A DNA stretch of 64,000 nucleotides from assembly GCA_037074705.1 (NCBI GenBank), contig JAYJMR010000066.1:62001-126000 (forward strand), given 5' to 3'. The notes under the pieces were generated by a model. The model ran no database searches. It had not been told where the DNA came from and saw only the letters and a list, made by a program, of their open reading frames with translations. The position numbers and the translations under genes were made by a program. Of the stretch, positions 1 through 10,359 are shown one piece after another. The stretch's first letter is position 1, and each line of letters starts with the position of its first letter. Origin of the DNA: Zhengitettix transpicula (taxonomy: Eukaryota > Arthropoda > Insecta > Orthoptera > Tetrigidae).

Positions 1-191
1 ACGAGTCATTTATTATGAAATAAGACTTTGTTATTTGAAGATTCTTGGTTGGTGAAATTCCAAACTTGTCGTCGAAACGTCGAAATATTGGGTATATTAA
101 TTAGTATTAATAGATTAAGATTTTAGAAGTGCAGGTTTGACTAATTTTTATAAAGAACGAGTCATTTATTATGAAATAAGACTTTGTTATT

Positions 192-201
192 TGAAGATTC
201 T
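192..201. other. HSE-like GAAnnTTC dyad, one per monomer (reference copy)
   Basis: The sequence TGAAGATTCT fits nGAAnnTTCn, two inverted pentamers of the heat-shock-element type. It also forms the odd palindrome AAGA-T-TCTT. It is present in almost every monomer through about 61.5 kb. Exceptions include copies with TTTCAAG (still AAGATTCTT but not GAA), those with GAATATTC, and the TTATAG copies. It is absent from most of the diverged subfamily at 61.5-63.9 kb, which reads TTTTTAGTTTC. A full HSE normally needs three pentamers; the third is missing here. HSF binding is only a hypothesis. Confidence 0.3.
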
Positions 202-225
202 TGGTTGGTGAAATTCCAAACTTGT

Positions 226-241
226 CGTCGAAACGTCGAAA
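226..241. other. CpG box: two tandem CGTCGAAA units (reference copy)
   Basis: CGTCGAAACGTCGAAA holds four of the five CpGs of the monomer within 13 bp, in an otherwise AT-rich unit. It is among the best conserved parts of the monomer. Recurrent variants are CTTCG (21-28 and 33-35 kb), CGCCG (19.2 and 19.7 kb), AATCG (60.2-61.1 kb), TTGCCG (right edge, also 38.98 and 40.24 kb) and two copies reduced to one unit. It does not fit the CENP-B box core (TTCGnnnnAnnCGGG) on either strand. A sequence-specific binding protein is possible but not shown. Confidence 0.6.
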
Positions 242-305
242 TATTGGGATATATTAATTAGTATTAATAGATTAAGATTTTAGAAGTGCAGGTTTGACTA
301 ATTTT

Positions 306-312
306 TATAAAG
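306..312 (+). other. TATAAAG element at the monomer junction (reference copy)
   Basis: A TATA-box-like TATAAAG ends almost every monomer, just before ACGAGTCAT. It is changed to TTAAAAAG in many copies at 21.8-28.4 and 32.9-35.6 kb, to TCTAAAG at 18.04 and 18.19 kb, to TATACAG at 60.42 and 61.52 kb, and to TATAAAC in a recurrent subtype at 50-59 kb. In DNA this AT-rich the match can be fortuitous. It is listed as a possible site of satellite transcription, without evidence of use. Confidence 0.2.
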
Positions 313-874
313 AACGAGTCATTTATTATGAAATAAGACTTTGTTATTTGAAGATTCTTGGTTGGTGAAATTCCAAACTTGTCGTCGAAACGTCGAAATA
401 TTATCATTTATTAATTAATATTAATAGTTTAAGATTTTAGAAGTTCAGGTTTGAGTAATTTTTATAAAGAACGAGTCATTTATTATGAAATAAGAATTTG
501 TTATTTGAAGATTCTTGGTTGGTGAAATTCCAAACTTGTCGTCGAAACGTCGAATATTACGATATATTAATTAGTATAATAGATTAAGATTTTAAGAAGT
601 GCAGGTTTGAGTAATTTTTATAAAGAACGAGTCATTTATTATGAAATAAGACTTTGTTACTTTGAAGATTCTTGGTTGGTGAAATTCCAAACTTGTCGTC
701 GAAACGTCGAAATATTGGGATATATTAATTAGTAATTAATAGATATAAGATTTTAGAAGTGCAGGTTTGACTAATTTTTATAAAGAACGAGTCATTATTA
801 TGAAATAAGACTTTGTTATTTGAAGATTCTTGGTTGGTGAAATTCCAAACTTGTCGTCGAAACGTCGAAATATT

Positions 875-902
875 ACGATGTATTAATAACGATGTATTAA
901 TA
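875..902 (+). repeat. 14-bp local tandem duplication inside one monomer
   Basis: ACGATGTATTAATA occurs twice in direct succession in the hypervariable segment, followed by AGTATTAATAG. The monomer is lengthened by about 14 bp. I saw no second copy of this long form, so it has not spread. It is consistent with replication slippage in the AT segment. Confidence 0.9.
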
Positions 903-3900
903 AGTATTAATAGATTAAGATTTTAGAAGTGCAGGTTTGAGTAATTTTATATAAAGAACGAGTCATTTATTATGAAATAAGACTTTGTTATTTGAAGATT
1001 CTTGGTTGGTGAAATTCCAAACTTGTCGTCGAAACGTCGAAATATTATCATTTATTAATTAATATTAATAGTTTAAGATTTTAGAAGTGAAGGTTTGACT
1101 AATTTTTATAAAGAACGAGTCATTTATTATGAAATAAGACTTTGTTTTTGAAGATTCTTGGTTGGTGAAATTCCAAACTTGTCGTCGAAACGTCGAAATA
1201 TTATCATTTATTAATTAATAATAATAGTTTAAGATTTTAGAAGTGCAGGTTTGACTAATTTTTATAAAGAACGAGTCATTTATTATGAAATAAGACTTTG
1301 TTATTTGAAGATTCTTGGTTGGTGAAATTCCAAACTTGTCGTCGAAACGTCGAAATATTATCATTTATTAATTAATATTAATAGTTTAAGATTTTAGAAG
1401 TGAAGGTTTGACTAATTTTTATAAAGAACGAGTCATTTATTATGAAATAAGACTTTGTTTTTTGAAGATTCTTGGTTGGTGAAATTCCAAACTTGTCGTC
1501 GAAACGTCGAAATATTACATGTATTAATAAGTATTAATAGTTTAAGATTTTAGAAGTGAAGGTTTGACTAATTTTTATAAAGAACGAGTCATTTATTATG
1601 AAATAAGACTTTGTTTTTTGAAGATTCTTGGTTGGTGAAATTCCAAACTTGTCGTCGAAACGTCGAAATATTATCATTTATTAATTAATATTAATAGTTT
1701 AAGATTTTAGAAGTGCAGGTTTGAGTAATTTTTATAAAGAACGAGTCATTTATTATGAAATAAGACTTTGTTTTTGAAGATTCTTGGTTGGTGAAATTCC
1801 AAACTTGTCGTCGAAACGTCGAAATATTATCATTTATTAATTAATATTAATAGTTTAAGATTTAGAAGTGAAGGTTTGAGTAATTTTTATAAAGAACGAG
1901 TCATTTATTATGAAATAAGACTTTGTTTTTTGAAGATTCTTGTTGGTGAAATTCCAAACTTGTCGTCGAAACGTCGAAATATTATCATTTATTAATTAAT
2001 ATTAATAGTTTAAGATTTTAGAAGTGCAGGTTTGAGTAATTTTTATAAAGAACGAGTCATTTATTATGAAATAAGACTTTGTTATTTGAAGATTCTTGGT
2101 TGGTGAAATTCCAAACCTTGTCGTCGAAACGTCGAAAATATTATCATTTATTAATTAATATTAATAGTTTAAGATTTTAGAAGTGAAGGTTTGACTAATT
2201 TTTATAAAGAACGAGTCATTTATTATGAAATAAGACTTTGTTTTTTGAAGATTCTTGGTTGGCGAAATTCCAAACTTGTCGTCGAAACGTCAAAATATTA
2301 TCATTTATTAATTAATATTAATAGATTAAGATTTTAGAAGTGCTGGTTGAGTAATTTTTATAAAGAACGAGTCATTTATTATGAAATAAGACTTAGTTAT
2401 TTGAGATTCTTGGTTGTGAAATTCCAAACTTGTCGTCGAAACGTCGAAATATTGGGATATATTAATTAGTATTAATAGATTAAGATTTAAGAAGTGCAGG
2501 TTTAACTAATTTTTATAAAGATCGAGTCATTTATTATGAAATAAGACTTTGTTATTTGAAGATTCTTGGTTGGTGAAATTCCAAACTTGTCGTTGAAACG
2601 TCGAAATATTGGATATATTAATTAATATTAATAGATTAAGATTTTAGAAGTGCAGGTTTGAGTAATTTTTATTAAAGAACGAGTCATTTATTATGAAATA
2701 AGACTTTGTTATTTGAAGGTTCTTGGTTGGTGAAATTCCAAACTTGTCGTCGAAACGTCGAAATATTGGGATATATTAATTATATTAATAGATTAAGATT
2801 TTAGAAGTGCAGGTTTGACTAATTTTTATAAAGAACGAGTCATTTATTATGAAATAAGACTTTGTTATTTGAAGATTCTTGGTTGGTGAAATTCCAATCT
2901 TGTCGTCGAAACGTCGAAATATTACGATATATTAATTAGTATTAATAGATTAAGATTTTAGAAATGCAGGTTTGAGTAATTTTATAAAGAACGAGTCATT
3001 TATTATGAAATAAGACTTTGTTATTTGAAGATTCTTGGTTGGTGAAATTCCAAACTTGTCGTCGAAACGTCGAAATATTATCATTTATTAATTAATATTA
3101 ATAGTTTAAGATTTTAGAAGTGCAGGTTTGAGTAATTTTTATAAAGAACGAGTCATTTATTATGAAATAAGACTTTGTTATTTGAAGATTCTTGGTTGGT
3201 GAAATTCCAAACTTGTCGTCGAAACGTCGAAATATTATCATTTATTAATAAATATTAATAGTTTAAGATTTTAGAAGTGCTGGTTTGAGTAATTTTTTAT
3301 AAAGAACGAGTCATTTATTATGAAATAAGACTTTGTTATTTGAAGATTCTTGGTTGGTGAAATTCCAAACTTGTCGTCGAAACGTCGAAATATTATCATT
3401 TATTAATTAATATTAATAGATTAAGATTTTAGAAGTGCAGGTTTGACTAATTTTTATAAAGAACGAGTCATTTATTATGAAATAAGACTTTGTTATTTGA
3501 AGATTCTGGTTGGTGAAAATTCCAATCTTGTCGTCGAAACGTCGAAATATTATCATTTATTAATTAATATTAATAGTTTAAGATTTTAGAAGTGCAGGTT
3601 TGACTAATTTTTATAAAGAAAGAGTCATTTATTATGAAATAAGACTTGTTTTTGAAGATCTTGGTTGGTGAAATTCCAAACTTGTCGTCGAAACGTCGAA
3701 ATATTACGATATATTAATTAGTATTAATAGATTAAGATTTTAGAAATGCAGGTTTAAGTAATTTTTATAAAGAACGAGTCATTTATTATGAAATAAGACT
3801 TTGTTATTTGAAGATTCTTGGTTGGTGAAATTCCAAACTTGTCGTCGAAACGTCGAAATATTACGATATATTAATTAATATTAATAGATTAAGATTTTAG

Positions 3901-3930
3901 AAGTGCAGGTTTGACTAATTTTTATAAAGA

Positions 3931-6442
3931 ACGAGTCATTTATTATGAAATAAGACTTTGTTATTTGAAGATTCTTGGTTGGTGAAATTCCAAACTTGTC
4001 GTCGAAACGTCGAAATATTATCCTTTATTAATTAATATTAATAGTTTAAGATTTTAGAAGTTCTGGTTTGAGTAATTTTTATAAAGAACGTATCATTTAT
4101 TATGAAATAAGACTTTGTTATTTGAAGATTCTTGGTTGGTGAAATTCCAAACTTGTCGTCGAAACGTCGAAATATTATCATTTATTAATTAATATTAATA
4201 GTTTAAGATTTTAGAAGTGAAGGTTTGACTAATTTTTATAAAGAACGAGTCATTTATTATGAAATAAGACTTTGTTTTTTGAAGATTCTTGGTTGGTGAA
4301 ATTCCAAAACTGTCGTCGAAACGTCGAAATATTATCATTTATTAATTAATATTAATAGTTTAAGATTTTAGAAGTGCAGGTTTGAGTAATTTTTATAAAG
4401 AACGAGTCATTTATTATGAAATAAGACTTTGTTATTTGAAGATTCTTGGTTGGTGAAATTCCAAACTTGTCGTCGAAACGTCGAAATATTGGGATATATT
4501 AATTAATATTAATAGATTAAGATTTTAGAAGTGCAGGTTTGACTAATTTTTATAAAGAACGAGTCATTTATTATGAAATAAGACTTTGTTATTTGAAGAT
4601 TCTTGGTTGGTGAAATTCCAAACTTGTCGTCGAAACGTCGAAATATTATCATTTATTAATTAATATTAATAGTTTAAGATTTTAGAAGTGCAGGTTTGAG
4701 TAATTTTTATAAAGAACGAGTCATTTATTATGAAATAAGACTTTGTTATTTGAAGATTCTTGGTTGGTGAAATTCCAAACTTGTCGTCGAAACGTCGAAA
4801 TATTATCATTTATTAATTAATATTAATAGTTTAAGATTTTAGAAGTGCTGGTTTGAGTAATTTTTATAAAGAACGAGTCATTTATTATGAAATAAGACTT
4901 TGTTTTTTGAAGATTCTTGGTTGGTGAAATTCCAAACTTGTCGTCGAAACGTCGAAATATTATCATTTATTAATTAGTATTAATAGATTAAGATTTTAGA
5001 AGTGCTGGTTTGAGTAATTTTTATAAAGAACGTATCATTTATTATGAAATAAGACTTTGTTATTTGAAGATTCTTGGTTGGTGAAATTCCAAACTTGTCG
5101 TCGAAACGTCGAAATATTATCCTTTATTAATTAATATTAATAGTTTAAGATTTTAGAAGTTCTGGTTTGAGTAATTTTTATAAAGAACGTATCATTTATT
5201 ATGAAATAAGACTTTGTTATTTGAAGATTCTTGGTTGGTGAAATTCCAAACTTGTCGTCGAAACGTCGAAATATTATCCTTTATTAATTAATATTAATAG
5301 TTTAAGATTTTAGAAGTTCTGGTTTGAGTAATTTTTATAAAGAACGTATCATTTATTATGAAATAAGACTTTGTTATTTGAAGATTCTTGGTTGGTGAAA
5401 TTCCAAACTTGTCGTCGAAACGTCGAAATATTATCATTTATTAATTAATATTAATAGTTTAAGATTTTAGAAGTGAAGGTTTGACTAATTTTTATAAAGA
5501 ACGAGTCATTTATTATGAAATAAGACTTTGTTTTTTGAAGATTCTTGGTTGGTGAAATTCCAAAACTGTCGTCGAAACGTCGAAATATTATCATTTATTA
5601 ATTAATATTAATAGTTTAAGATTTTAGAAGTGCAGGTTTGAGTAATTTTTATAAAGAACGAGTCATTTATTATGAAATAAGACTTTGTTATTTGAAGATT
5701 CTTGGTTGGTGAAATTCCAAACTTGTCGTCGAAACGTCGAAATATTGGGATATATTAATTAATATTAATAGATTAAGATTTTAGAAGTGCAGGTTTGACT
5801 AATTTTTATAAAGAACGAGTCATTTATTATGAAATAAGACTTTGTTATTTAAAGATTCTTGGTTGGTGAAATTCCAAACTTGTCGTCGAAACGTCGAAAT
5901 ATTATCATTTATTAATTAGTATTAATAGTTTAAGATTTTAGAAGTGCAGGTTTGAGTAATTTTTATAAAGAACGAGTCATTTATTATGAAATAAGACTTT
6001 GTTATTTGAAGATTCTTGGTTGGTGAAATTCCAAACTTGTCGTCGAAACGTCGAAATATTATCATTTATTAATTAATATTAATAGTTTAAGATTTTAGAA
6101 GTGCTGGTTTGAGTAATTTTTATAAAGAACGAGTCATTTATTATGAAATAAGACTTTGTTTTTTGAAGATTCTTGGTTGGTGAAATTCCAAACTTGTCGT
6201 CGAAACGTCGAAATATTATCATTTATTAATTAGTATTAATAGATTAAGATTTTAGAAGTGCTGGTTTGAGTAATTTTTATAAAGAACGTATCATTTATTA
6301 TGAAATAAGACTTTGTTATTTGAAGATTCTTGGTTGGTGAAATTCCAAACTTGTCGTCGAAACGTCGAAATATTATCATTTATTAATTAATATTAATAGT
6401 TTAAGATTTTAGAAGTGCTGGTTTGAGTAATTTTTATAAAGA
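3931..6442 (+). repeat. Octameric higher-order repeat, two copies of 1256 bp
   Basis: Copy 1 is 3931-5186 and copy 2 is 5187-6442. The class order is the same for seven of eight monomers: TCCTT with TTCTGG and ACGTATC; T with GAAGG; T with the rare CCAAAACTGTCG (4301 and 5557, 1256 apart); G with CAGG; T with CAGG; T with CTGG; and T with AGTATT followed by ACGTATC (5031 and 6287). The last monomer differs: TCCTT with TTCTGG in copy 1, ATCAT with GCTGG in copy 2. The TCCTT monomer is itself tandemly doubled at 5120 and 5277. Confidence 0.92.
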
Positions 6443-9400
6443 ACGAGTCATTTATTATGAAATAAGACTTTGTTTTTTGAAGATTCTTGGTTGGTGAAAT
6501 TCCAAACTTGTCGTCGAAACGTCGAAATATTATCATTTATTAATTAATATTAATAGTTTAAGATTTTAGAAGTGCTGGTTTGAGTAATTTTTATAAAGAA
6601 CGAGTCATTTATTATGAAATAAGACTTTGTTATTTGAAGATTCTTGGTTGGTGAAATTCCAAACTTGTCGTCGAAATATTACGATATATTAATTAGTATT
6701 AATAGATTAAGATTTTAGAAGTGCAGGTTTGAGTAATTTTTATAAAGAACGAGTCATTTATTATGAAATAAGACTTTGTTATTTGAAGATTCTTGGTTGG
6801 TAAAATTCCAAACTTGTCGTCGAAACGTCGAAATATTATCATTTATTAATTAATATTAATAGTTTAAGATTTTAGAAGTGCTGGTTTGAGTAATTTTTAT
6901 AAAGAACGAGTCATTTATTATGAAATAAGACTTTGTTTTTTGAAGATTCTTGGTTGGTGAAATTCCAAACTTGTCGTCGAAACGTCGAAATATTATCATT
7001 TATTAATTAATATTAATAGTTTAAGATTTTAGAAGTGCTGGTTTGAGTAATTTTTATAAAGAACGAGTCATTTATTATGAAATAAGACTTTGTTATTTGA
7101 AGATTCTTGGTTGGTGAAATTCCAAACTTGTCGTCGAAACGTCGAAATATTATCATTTATTAATTAATATTAATAGTTTAAGATTTTAGAAGTGCAGGTT
7201 TGAGTAATTTTTATAAAGAACGAGTCATTTATTATGAAATAAGACTTTGTTATTTGAAGATTCTTGGTTGGTGAAATTCCAAACTTGTCGTCGAAACGTC
7301 GAAATATTATCATTTATTAATTAATATTAATAGTTTAAGATTTTAGAAGTGCAGGTTTGAGTAATTTTTATAAAGAACGAGTCATTTATTATGAAATAAG
7401 ACTTTGTTATTTGAAGATTCTTGGTTGGTGAAATTCCAAACTTGTCGTCGAAACGTCGAAATATTATCATTTATTAATTAATATTAATAGTTTAAGATTT
7501 TAGAAGTGCAGGTTTGAGTAATTTTTATAAAGAACGAGTCATTTATTATGAAATAAGACTTTGTTATTTGAAGATTCTTGGTTGGTGAAATTCCAAACTT
7601 GTCGTCGAAACGTCGAAATATTATCATTTATTAATTATTATTAATAGTTTAAGATTTTAGAAGTGCTGGTTTGAGTAATTTTTATAAAGAACGAGTCATT
7701 TATTATGAAATAAGACTTTGTTATTTGAAGATTCTTGGTTGGTGAAATTCCAAACTTGTCGTCGAAACGTCGAAATATTATCATTTATTAATTAATATTA
7801 ATAGTTTAAGATTTTAGAAGTGCAGGTTTGAGTAATTTTTATAAAGAACGAGTCATTTATTATGAAATAAGACTTTGTTATTTGAAGATTCTTGGTTGGT
7901 GAAATTCCAAACTTGTCGTCGAAACGTCGAAATATTATCATTTATTAATTAATATTAATAGATTAAGATTTTAGAAGTGCTGGTTTGAGTAATTTTTATA
8001 AAGAACGTATCATTTATTATGAAATAAGACTTTGTTATTTGAAGATTCTTGGTTGGTGAAATTCCAAACTTGTCGTCGAAACGTCGAAATATTATCATTT
8101 ATTAATTAATATTAATAGTTTAAGATTTTAGAAGTGCAGGTTTGAGTAATTTTTATAAAGAACGAGTCATTTATTATGAAATAAGACTTTGTTATTTGAA
8201 GATTCTTGGTTGGTGAAATTCCAAACTTGTCGTCGAAACGTCGAAATATTATCATTTATTAATTAATATTAATAGTTTAAGATTTTAGAAGTGCTGGTTT
8301 GAGTAATTTTTATAAAGAACGAGTCATTTATTATGAAATAAGACTTTGTTATTTGAAGATTCTTGGTTATTGAAATTCCAAACTTGTCGTCGAAACGTCG
8401 AAATATTGGGATATATTAATTAATATTAATAGATTAAGATTTTAGAAGTGCAGGTTTGACTAATTTTTATAAAGAACGAGTCATTTATTATGAAATAAGA
8501 CTTTGTTATTTGAAGATTCATGGTTGGTGAAATTCCAAACTTGTCGTCGAAACGTCGAAATATTATCATTTATTAATTAATATTAATAGTTTAAGATTTT
8601 AGAAGTGCAGGTTTGAGTAATTTTTATAAAGAACGAGTCATTTATTATGAAATAAGACTTTGTTATTTGAAGATTCTTGGTTGGTGAAATTCCAAACTTG
8701 TCGTCGAAACGTCGAAATATTATCATTTATTAATTAATATTAATAGTTTAAGATTTTAGAAGTGCTGGTTTGAGTAATTTTTATAAAGAACGAGTCATTT
8801 ATTATGAAATAAGACTTTGTTATTTGAAGATTCTTGGTTGGTGAAATTCCAAACTTGTCGTCGAAACGTCGAAATATTGGGATATATTAATTTATATTAA
8901 TAGTTTAAGATTTTAGAAGTGCAGGTTTGAGTAATTTTTATAAAGAACGAGTCATTTATTATTAAATAAGACTTTGTTATTTGAAGATTCTTGGTTGGTG
9001 AAATTCCAAACTTGTCGTCGAAACGTCGAAATATTATCATTTATTAATTTATATTAATAGTTTAAGATTTTAGAAGTGCAGGTTTGACTAATTTTTATAA
9101 AGAACGAGTCATTTATTATGAAATAAGACTTTGTTATTTGAAGATTCTTGGTTGGTGAAATTCCAAACTTGTCGTCGAAACGTCGAAATATTGGGATATA
9201 TTAATTTATATTAATAGTTTAAGATTTTAGAAGTGCAGGTTTGAGTAATTTTTATAAAGAACGAGTCATTTATTATGAAATAAGACTTTGTTATTTGAAG
9301 ATTCTTGGTTGGTGAAATTCCAAACTTGTCGTCGAAACGTCGAAATATTGGGATATATTAATTTATATTAATAGTTTAAGATTTTAGAAGTGCAGGTTTG

Positions 9401-10359
9401 AGTAATTTTTATAAAGATCGAGTCATTTATTATGAAATAAGACTTTGTTTTTTGAAGATTCTTGGTTGGTGAAATTCCAAACTTGTCGTCGAAACGTCGA
9501 AATATTATCATTTATTAATTAATATTAATAGTTTAAGATTTTAGAAGTGCTGGTTTGAGTAATTTTTATAAAGAACGAGTCATTTATTATGAAATAAGAC
9601 TTTGTTATTTGAAGATTCTTGGTTGGTGAAATTCCAAACTTGTCGTCGAAACGTCGAAATATTACGATATATTAATTAGTATTAATAGATTAAGATTTTA
9701 GAAGTGCAGGTTTGAGTAATTTTTATAAAGAACGAGTCATTTATTATGAAATAAGACTTTGTTATTTGAAGATTCTTGGTTGGTGAAATTCCAAACTTGT
9801 CGTCGAAACGTCGAAATATTATCATTTATTAATTTATATTAATAGTTTAAGATTTTAGAAGTGCTGGTTTGAGTAATTTTTATAAAGAACGAGTCATTTA
9901 TTATGAAATAAGACTTTGTTATTTGAAGATTCTTGGTTGGTGAAATTCCAAACTTGTCGTCGAAACGTCGAAATATTGGGATACATTAATTAATATTAAT
10001 AGATTAAGATTTTAGAAGTGCAGGTTTGACTAATTTTTATAAAGAACGAGTCATTTATTATGAAATAAGACTTTGTTATTTGAAGATTCTTGGTTGGTGA
10101 AATTCCAAACTTGTCGTCGAAACGTCGAAATATTACGATATATTAATTAATATTAATAGATTAAGATTTTAGAAGTGCAGGTTTGACTAATTTTTATAAA
10201 GAACGAGTCATTTATTATGAAATAAGACTTTATTATTTGAAGATTCTTGGTTGGTGAAATTCCAAACTTGTCGTCGAAACGTCGAAATATTGGGATATAT
10301 TAATTTATATTAATAGTTTAAGATTTTAGAAGTGCAGGTTTGACTAATTTTTATAAAGA
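6443..10359 (+). repeat. T-class block grading into TTATATT subtypes
   Basis: From 6.4 to 8.8 kb most monomers are T class with AATATT and ATAGTTT, alternating CAGG and CTGG tails with GAG. From about 8.88 kb the subtype with TTAATTTATATT appears in both G and T classes and alternates to 10.3 kb. Isolated private changes include GGTTATTGAAATT near 8365, ATTCATGG near 8516 and TATTAAATAAG near 8960. No clear higher-order period was found by eye. Confidence 0.8.
6600..6748 (+). repeat. 149-bp monomer with CpG box reduced to one unit
   Basis: The box reads GTCGTCGAAATATT, so exactly one CGTCGAAA unit (8 bp) is missing. The following monomer carries a second private change, GGTTGGTAAAATT, at 6801. 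The same pair recurs at 17739 and 17940, both 11139 bp further on, which equals 71 monomers minus 8 bp. The two copies therefore share descent. Confidence 0.93.

Larger units (their letters stand above)
157..313 (+). repeat. Reference monomer (second copy, exactly 157 bp)
   Basis: This copy has the consensus length and serves as a coordinate key; index 1 is position 157. Index 1-67 is a well conserved block, including TTATTATGAAATAAGACTT and GGTTGGTGAAATTCC. Index 70-85 is the CpG box. Index 89-118 is the hypervariable AT segment, here G class with AGTATT and AGATT. Index 126-145 is the variable tail, here CAGGTTTGAC. Index 146-157 is the T-rich and TATAAAG junction. The first copy (1-156) is one base shorter because GGGATATATT is reduced to GGGTATATT. 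Confidence 0.97.
1..3930 (+). repeat. Irregular left block of mixed monomer classes
   Basis: G, C and T class monomers follow one another with no fixed order. T-class copies with the GAAGGTTTGAC tail and TTTGTTTTTTGAAG (or a shortened T run) are common at 1.04-2.3 kb. Small indels are unusually frequent: lost bases in homopolymers (TTTGTTTTTGAAG near 1141 and 1770), TTGTTGG near 1940, TGGTTGTGAAATT near 2411, and an extra C in CCAAACCTTG near 2114. This is the least homogenised stretch outside the right edge. Part of the homopolymer variation could be sequencing or assembly error. Confidence 0.85.

Noticed and set aside
50..65. Stem-loop TTGG-TGAAATT-CCAA in the conserved block
   Set aside because: Only a 4-bp stem; too weak to call as a structural element.
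226..241. CENP-B box
   Set aside because: Neither strand of the CpG box or its flanks fits TTCGnnnnAnnCGGG; the CGGG half is missing.
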